From JBBTXJ01 sp964636345 (lineage in GTDB: Bacteria; Patescibacteriota; Patescibacteriia; Magasanikbacterales; JBBTXJ01), in NCBI GenBank assembly GCA_964636345.1, contig CAZWRL010000004.1:1-32749 (forward strand): a DNA stretch of 32,749 nucleotides. Direction: 5' to 3'. This document shows positions 27,767-32,749 of this stretch, in pieces. The translations under genes and the position numbers were made by a program. Each line of letters opens with the position of its first letter. Within the stretch, counting starts at the first letter, position 1. The notes under the pieces were generated by a model. That model ran no database searches, was not told the DNA's origin, and saw only the letters and a program-made list of their open reading frames with translations.

Positions 27767-28627
27767 ATGACTACCCGCATCCGCCAATTTATTTTTTTGC
27801 TCTTCGTCGTTTTGTTTTTGGCAACGAGCGCCGCGACACTCCTGTACGCGTCGGGCTATCGTTTTAATGTCGCAAGCCGCCGTATCGTGCAGACCGGCAT
27901 TTTGTTTATCAACGGGCGCCCGCGCGATGCAGACGTGTATCTGAATAACCGTTTGGTTACACAAACGCTTCCCTTTCGCGCCATTCAACTCATTCCGGGA
28001 TCGTATCAAATCCGCGTTGAAAAAGTCGGCTATTTCGCCTGGGAAAAAAATCTCTCCGTATACCCGCGTGAAACGACGTTTGCAACAGACATCACGTTGT
28101 GGCGCAATGAACCATCAACACGCGTAGATGACGCGCGCGAGATGACGCGATGGCGCGAACAATTCTTTGCCAGCACCACCAAGCCGTCTGACCTCACGCA
28201 AAATAATCGCTTTCTCGTGTGGCGTATGGATGGTACCGTGTATCTTGCGCACACCGATCAAGGAAAAACCGCAGAACCACTGCCCATCGTGAGCAAAGAA
28301 AGACCCGAGATACAGTGGAACGCACCGCGGAAATCCTGGTTACTGAAAAGCGACCATGAGTTATGGTTCATTGACACGGAGGGCGCGACACAACTCATAG
28401 AACGAAGCGGCCAACCGATCACGCGCGCGCTCTTTTTGAATGATCTGCCGTATCTGCTCACGCAGGCGGGTGATGAAATAAAAATAATGGAATTGGACGA
28501 CCGCGACCGGCGTAATGTGGTGACGCTGAACACTCCTCCCGGTATCCACGCTGTTGCGATCAATGCCGCGGTAACTGAAGTGGCGTTTACGGATGCTCAC
28601 GGGATATGGGTGGTGCCCATTCGGTAG
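27767..28627 (+). CDS. membrane-anchored PEGA-domain protein
   Basis: A 286-aa protein with an N-terminal membrane anchor (about residues 7-29) and a PEGA-like beta domain at about 42-110 (GILFINGRPRDADVYLNN, LIPGSYQIRVEKVGYFAWEK). The rest (about 130-286) alternates short strands, for example LWFIDTEGATQLIER and AFTDAHGIWVVPIR, and may be part of a beta-propeller. It probably faces outside and binds envelope components; no catalytic motif. ATG 27767; convergent with the nucleotidyltransferase gene, 7 bp apart. Confidence 0.75.
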   Translation: MTTRIRQFIFLLFVVLFLATSAATLLYASGYRFNVASRRIVQTGILFINGRPRDADVYLNNRLVTQTLPFRAIQLIPGSYQIRVEKVGYFAWEKNLSVYPRETTFATDITLWRNEPSTRVDDAREMTRWREQFFASTTKPSDLTQNNRFLVWRMDGTVYLAHTDQGKTAEPLPIVSKERPEIQWNAPRKSWLLKSDHELWFIDTEGATQLIERSGQPITRALFLNDLPYLLTQAGDEIKIMELDDRDRRNVVTLNTPPGIHAVAINAAVTEVAFTDAHGIWVVPIR

Positions 28628-28634
28628 AACGGAA

Positions 28635-29717
28635 CTACATCTCCAAATACGTATTGTCGCCAATTACCATTTTGTGACCCACCGGAAGCGATTGATTGGC
28701 CGGCACGAGAATGGCGTGCGCGCCAATAATGCTGTCTACCACGCGCGTGCCGCAGGTAATTGATGCCCCTTCCAAAATAATGGTGTGCTCAACTTCAGTG
28801 TTGGCAATGGTGGTGTTGTCGCCAATAGCCGCGTAGGGCCCGATGTATGAATTGACAACCCGACAATGCTTGCCAATCACCACCGGCCCGCGAATCAACA
28901 CATTGCCCTCAAGCCGCGTGCCCATCCCAATGGAAACGCGTCCCTGCAATCGCACGGTTTCAGGCACACGCGTTTCAACGCGAAACGCGCTCGCCGGCAT
29001 ATCATTTAAAATAAGAAGGTTCCCTTCCAGCAAATCTTCCGGTTTCCCCGTATCTTTCCACCAGCCGCTGATTTCTTCATATCCTACCGTGAGTCCGCGA
29101 TCCAAATAATATTGATGCACATCCGTGATTTCCATTTCGCCGCGCGCGCTTGGTTTAATCACCTCAACGGCGTTCAGCGCGTGCTCGTCATACAAATAAA
29201 TCCCGGTGATTGCAAACTGACTCATGGGCACGAGCGGTTTTTCAACCACGCGCACGATACGTCCGTGCACATCCATTTCCGGCACGCCAAACCGTTCAGG
29301 ATCACGCACGCGCGAGAGCGCGAGCATACAATTAAGGCGTTCGTTTTGGAAACGCTCCACGAAACAACGGATACTGCCGAGGATAATATTATCGCCCAGA
29401 TACATGAGAAACGGGCCGTTCAAAAACCCCGCGTCTTTTGCGTTTTTGATAATGTGCGCGAGACCGAGCGCGCCGCCTTTTTGCGCAATATACGTAATAC
29501 GCAGTCCCCACTGCGACCCATCGCCCAACACACGCTGAATTTCTTTTTCATCCTCATTTATGTTGATGCCGACTTCCGTAATACCCGTTTCCGCGATTTT
29601 CTCAAGCGCGTGAAAAAGCATGGGCTTGTTGGCAAGCGGAATGAGGTGCTTGTTGATGGTGTGCGTAACCGGGCGAAGGCGCGTCGCGCGTCCGCCGGCG
29701 GTAAGCAAGGCCTTCAT
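28635..29717 (-). CDS. long RmlA-type sugar nucleotidyltransferase
   Basis: A 360-aa protein that activates a sugar 1-phosphate, probably glucose 1-phosphate with dTTP. The N-terminal domain has KALLTAGGRATRLRPVTH (nucleotide loop), INKHLIPLANKPM, YLGDNI (metal site) and SGWWKDTGKPEDLL. Residues about 240-360 form a left-handed beta-helix (hexapeptide repeats such as VSIGMGTRLEGNV), so this is the long form rather than the about 290-aa RmlA. It feeds the adjacent glycosyltransferases. Own promoter inside the preceding gene. Confidence 0.88.
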   Translation of the reverse strand: MKALLTAGGRATRLRPVTHTINKHLIPLANKPMLFHALEKIAETGITEVGININEDEKEIQRVLGDGSQWGLRITYIAQKGGALGLAHIIKNAKDAGFLNGPFLMYLGDNIILGSIRCFVERFQNERLNCMLALSRVRDPERFGVPEMDVHGRIVRVVEKPLVPMSQFAITGIYLYDEHALNAVEVIKPSARGEMEITDVHQYYLDRGLTVGYEEISGWWKDTGKPEDLLEGNLLILNDMPASAFRVETRVPETVRLQGRVSIGMGTRLEGNVLIRGPVVIGKHCRVVNSYIGPYAAIGDNTTIANTEVEHTIILEGASITCGTRVVDSIIGAHAILVPANQSLPVGHKMVIGDNTYLEM

Positions 29718-29727
29718 AGGTGCAGAA

Positions 29728-29756
29728 ACCTTACCAAAATACTATTTTTTTGACAA
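29728..29756 (-). promoter_or_regulatory. leaderless promoter of the nucleotidyltransferase gene
   Basis: TTGTCA (29751-29756), 17 bp, TAAGGT (29728-29733), 10 nt to ATG 29717; inside the 3' end of the preceding glycosyltransferase gene. Confidence 0.55.
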
Positions 29757-30822
29757 CCCAGAGGTACGCCGAGAGCATGGGGTTTGCAACATAGCGCAAA
29801 ACCGGCGGATTCACTTCGGCTTCCTGAAATAGAATCTTGCCGGTGGTGAACGCGAGTAGCGCGCGGTCGGACGCGGTGCGCGCCGCCTGCGTCACGCGGC
29901 GTTTTTTGAACCACAAACGCAGGTTTGCCGGATGCGCCCAATAAATGTATGACCGCAGCCGCTCGCGCCACCATCCTTTCATAATGGCAATGGGCGCCGT
30001 GCCAATTTCAACGAGAACCAACCCCGGCAGAATTAAAAGCCACGTGGCCCATCGGTAATATAAAAGCAAAATCGCGAACCGATTGCGCTCCATCCAAAAA
30101 TATTTACTGACTGACCGTTTAAATTCGTACTGATGATACATCACGGAATCCCGCGCAAGCACCACGCGATACCCGCGCGTCCGTACGCGCAACGAAAAAT
30201 CCGTATCTTCGTGATACAAAAAGAAATCATCATCCCACGCGCCGTGGTCGCGCATAAACGACGCGCGCACCATCATCGCGGCGCCGCTTGCGTACGGAAT
30301 ATCCAAAACCGCGGGGAGCGCAACATCAGAAACGCGCGTCTTATAATTCATGCAATAACCGAAACCTAAAAAATGCAGCGCGTTGCCCGCGGAATTGATG
30401 CGCTCCGTATCGGGATGCAGGCGAATCAAGGATTGCGCAATCGCGATTTTTGAATCCTGCTCCATCGCATTAACGAGCGGTTCTAAACATCCGGAATCCA
30501 TAAACGCATCGTTGTTGTGAAAATATACCTGCTCATATCCGTGCGCAAACGCCCACTCCACGCCCTTATTATTACCACCCGCAAATCCAAGATTCGTTTC
30601 ATTCGCGATGATAATTGTTTCCGGAAGCGTGACACCGGATTTTGGCATCACGTGTTCCACAAGATACGGCGCCGATGATCCGAATGTCGGATGCGGATTA
30701 TCCACTATCACAAACGCCACCCGGTCTTTTGGGTATGTCAGGCGCTCCACTGCGTTCACGACATCATTGATGTAGGGCTCGCAGTGAAATGAGAGATAGA
30801 CGATGGCGATTTTTGGTTTCAT
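29731..30822 (-). CDS. family 2 glycosyltransferase (rhamnosyltransferase-like)
   Basis: A 363-aa GT-A enzyme. IAIVYLSFHCEPYINDVVNAV opens the fold, NETNLGFAGGNNKGVEWA and the HNNDAF metal site follow, and YHEDTDFSLRVRTRGY is the typical acceptor-side motif. After about residue 240 there is a hydrophobic stretch (ATWLLILPGLVLVEIGTAPIAI) that may attach it to the membrane. ATG 30822 overlaps the stop of the upstream gene (ATGA), so translation is coupled. Sugar and acceptor unknown. Confidence 0.87.
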   Translation of the reverse strand: MKPKIAIVYLSFHCEPYINDVVNAVERLTYPKDRVAFVIVDNPHPTFGSSAPYLVEHVMPKSGVTLPETIIIANETNLGFAGGNNKGVEWAFAHGYEQVYFHNNDAFMDSGCLEPLVNAMEQDSKIAIAQSLIRLHPDTERINSAGNALHFLGFGYCMNYKTRVSDVALPAVLDIPYASGAAMMVRASFMRDHGAWDDDFFLYHEDTDFSLRVRTRGYRVVLARDSVMYHQYEFKRSVSKYFWMERNRFAILLLYYRWATWLLILPGLVLVEIGTAPIAIMKGWWRERLRSYIYWAHPANLRLWFKKRRVTQAARTASDRALLAFTTGKILFQEAEVNPPVLRYVANPMLSAYLWVVKKIVFW

Positions 30823-31634
30823 ACGTTGCGCACTCCCCACTTCCAAAAATACTTTAACCAACTTTTAATATGGATTCGCGTGAGGGGATTCAACAACACC
30901 GCCTTCAATCCGGGAATCGCGGCAGACGCGCGGCGATGGCCGTGCAGTAACCGAATATCGTGCGCATAGTACACCGGCCAGCCCGTTTCCCAAAATCGGC
31001 GGCACCAATCACAATCTTCAAAATACATAAAAAACCGACCATCAAATCCGTCCACCTGATCCATCGCCGCCGCGCGCACGAACATCGCCGAACCCATGAT
31101 CCAATCCACCGGCTGTGTGCGCGCATGATCAAAGTCCTTCATCAAAAATTCATCAACCTGCCGCGCCGCCCACCGATAACGCGCGTGCAAGCCAAGCCGC
31201 CGCGCCGGTTGCGCGAAAAATCGCGGAAAACGATAACAAGAATGCTGCAGGGTGCCATCACGATTTAATAAGTGCGGTCCGAGCACACCAACTTTCGGAT
31301 GCGCCTCCATCCACTGATACATCCGTTCAAGCGCGCGGCCGTCTGCGGGAAATTCCACATCCGGATTCACCAAAAAATAATACTTCGCAGGCGCCGAGGT
31401 CATCGCCCTGTTTTGACCCGCGCCAAAACCAATGTTTTTTGACAATGTAATGCAGGACACCGCGGGAAAATGAAGCGCGAGATAGCCGGCAATGTTGTCG
31501 CCGGATGCATTGTCCAAAACCACCACACGCACGCGGAGCGCGCTTCCCGCAATGTCCGCAAAAAGAGAATCCAAACACCGCGCGGTGTCTTCCTTCATCT
31601 GATAATTCACGATTGTCACCGCTATGTCATCCAT
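30819..31634 (-). CDS. family 2 glycosyltransferase
   Basis: A 271-aa GT-A enzyme: VTIVNYQMKEDTARCLDSL, SKNIGFGAGQNRAM, metal site VNPDVEF, and FMYFEDCDWCRRFWETGW. The start is ATG 31634 (MDDIAVTIVNYQ), 13 bp inside the upstream gene; the open frame further up has no family sequence. Probably soluble or peripheral and part of the same surface-glycan pathway. Confidence 0.88.
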   Translation of the reverse strand: MDDIAVTIVNYQMKEDTARCLDSLFADIAGSALRVRVVVLDNASGDNIAGYLALHFPAVSCITLSKNIGFGAGQNRAMTSAPAKYYFLVNPDVEFPADGRALERMYQWMEAHPKVGVLGPHLLNRDGTLQHSCYRFPRFFAQPARRLGLHARYRWAARQVDEFLMKDFDHARTQPVDWIMGSAMFVRAAAMDQVDGFDGRFFMYFEDCDWCRRFWETGWPVYYAHDIRLLHGHRRASAAIPGLKAVLLNPLTRIHIKSWLKYFWKWGVRNV

Positions 31635-32662
31635 CGCCGTAGTTCTATCGGTTGCACCCTCCGTGCCCGCATAAGTAAACGTCGTTGCTGAATCATGCGA
31701 CGAAAAAGTTTGCGCGATTGAAAACAAAACCAAAGCACGCGCGGCGCGCGAAACAAAAGATACAACGCTTTCTTTAATTCAAACCACACCACGGCCGCGT
31801 GCCACGGGGTATTTTTCAATACCACCAACCAATGATTGCGATAGGAATAATTCCGCACGAGTTCGGATTTCTTGTTCCATTGTTCCGCCGCTCCACGATC
31901 CCCCGCGGTGCGCGGCGAGGCCGCCGTGCGATCGTGATAGGCCACCGCACCAGGCACGGTGTAGGTTTTCCATCCCATGTGCCGCAATCGCCACGCAAGA
32001 TCAACATCTTCTTTATAACTGAAAAAATGGCGGTCAAAAATCGAACCGTCACTGCCGGGAAGCGAACAGAGCGCGGCCACCCGAAAACACGGCATGGCGC
32101 CTGACACACCAAACACTTCAACATAACGCTCACCTGCTGGATAGGACACCGTGCTGTGCGCGAGTGTCTGCGCCAACTCATCGCTCCAGGTGATACCGCT
32201 CATCCAGTCCATTACCCGTCCGCTCCGATAGACCCGAAGACCCAGAGTATCAATCACCTTGGTTTTTCCATCAGCGCGCGTCGTATCCCAACGCATCAAT
32301 CGCGGACTGCATGCCGCCGCGCGCGGATGATTCTCCATAAACGCAATTAATCGCGCAAAACAATCCGGCTCAACCATCATATCTTGATTCACCAAAAGCA
32401 CCAGCTCATCATCAGGGCCATACTGCGCAAACAAACGATTGTGTCCGCCAACAAATCCTTCATTGGCGAGCGCCGTATCAAACGTGTGCGGAATGACGCA
32501 CGTTGATAATTCTTTTTCCAAAATTGCGCGTGTATCGTCGGTTGAAGCATTGTCCAACACATGAAGCGTGGCATCCGGTATGGCAGCGTGGCGAAGCGAC
32601 GCAAAAAGATGCGGGAGATACCGCGCGCCGTTCCAGGTAACCAGTTGGATGGAAAGTTTCAT
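31622..32662 (-). CDS. family 2 glycosyltransferase
   Basis: A 346-aa GT-A enzyme: SIQLVTWNGARYLPHLF, NEGFVGGHNRLFAQ, metal site VNQDMMV and FSYKEDVDLAWRLRHMGW. The tail (about 270-346) is basic and hydrophobic (VLKNTPWHAAVVWFELKKALYLLF), perhaps membrane-attached. First gene of the cluster; ATG 32662 chosen over GTG 32668 because of the promoter spacing. Confidence 0.88.
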   Translation of the reverse strand: MKLSIQLVTWNGARYLPHLFASLRHAAIPDATLHVLDNASTDDTRAILEKELSTCVIPHTFDTALANEGFVGGHNRLFAQYGPDDELVLLVNQDMMVEPDCFARLIAFMENHPRAAACSPRLMRWDTTRADGKTKVIDTLGLRVYRSGRVMDWMSGITWSDELAQTLAHSTVSYPAGERYVEVFGVSGAMPCFRVAALCSLPGSDGSIFDRHFFSYKEDVDLAWRLRHMGWKTYTVPGAVAYHDRTAASPRTAGDRGAAEQWNKKSELVRNYSYRNHWLVVLKNTPWHAAVVWFELKKALYLLFRAPRVLWFCFQSRKLFRRMIQQRRLLMRARRVQPIELRRWMT

Positions 32663-32668
32663 ATCCAC

Positions 32669-32697
32669 TTATCAAAATACCGATACATGCTCGTCAA
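32669..32697 (-). promoter_or_regulatory. possible leaderless promoter of the glycosyltransferase cluster
   Basis: TTGACG (32692-32697), 17 bp, TGATAA (32669-32674), 6 nt to ATG 32662. The -10 box is weak. Confidence 0.35.
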
Positions 32698-32749
32698 AAA
32701 CATTTTTTGTTTTTGGTATCCTGACACCCGCGCAAAACTGCGACCCACA

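Noticed and set aside
1..32749. CRISPR arrays, insertion sequences or prophage
   Set aside because: No regularly spaced direct repeats with spacers, no transposase or integrase frames, no phage structural genes.

Overview
The window looks like a chromosomal segment from a Candidate Phyla Radiation (Patescibacteria, probably Parcubacteria-like) genome assembled from metagenomic reads. The reasons are tight packing, standalone trimmed enzymes (a riboflavin kinase with no FAD synthetase domain, a Mur ligase with a very short N-terminal domain), a conjugation-type ATPase next to dnaX, a surface protein with a C-terminal module I associate with this group, and start codons that mostly sit directly behind a -10 box. 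UGA is an ordinary stop (the ATPase, mraY and ftsW end with it), so lineages that recode UGA to glycine are unlikely. A run of ten Ns at 17714-17723 marks a scaffold join.

Layout. 1-4281 (+): a 5'-truncated VirD4/TraG-like ATPase, an unknown 210-aa protein overlapping dnaX, then tRNA-Gln(CTG) six bases after dnaX. 4290-8221 (-): a Nudix-like protein, an AbrB/RelE-type toxin-antitoxin pair and a large secreted repeat protein. 8328-11240 (-): a cell-division block read ftsB-like, tRNA-Gly, tRNA-Thr, ftsE, ftsX, C39-like peptidase; the last gene runs antisense through tRNA-Gln(TTG). 11321-12733 (+): an unknown coiled-coil protein. 12784-18415 (-): a peptidoglycan block (small membrane protein, mraY, ftsW, murG, then a MurE-like ligase), interrupted by tRNA-Lys and two tiny transcription units. 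One of these encodes a 27-aa Cys-rich peptide, the other a small membrane protein with an apparent frameshift.

18449-24165: an acyltransferase-HAD fusion (-), rpmA (+), a probable 6S RNA (-), pyrG and rplI (-), era (+) and a histidine phosphatase (-). 24190-27714 (-): murA, ctpA-type protease, riboflavin kinase and riboflavin synthase as one operon. 27767-28627 (+): a membrane-anchored PEGA protein. 28635-32662 (-): three family-2 glycosyltransferases and a long RmlA-type nucleotidyltransferase, a surface polysaccharide block.

Together the genes mostly build and divide the envelope: murA starts the precursor pathway, the MurE-like ligase, mraY and murG continue it, ftsW/ftsB/ftsE/ftsX drive septation, and the glycosyltransferases and repeat protein decorate the surface. 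The most interesting signals are a consistent leaderless-promoter geometry (a -10 box 6-10 nt before ATG) at most housekeeping genes, against three genes with leaders and strong Shine-Dalgarno sites; a 6S-like RNA behind its own promoter after pyrG; a peptidase co-encoded with FtsEX; and the microprotein region at 14276-14769. All function calls are from reading the sequence; no database search was run.
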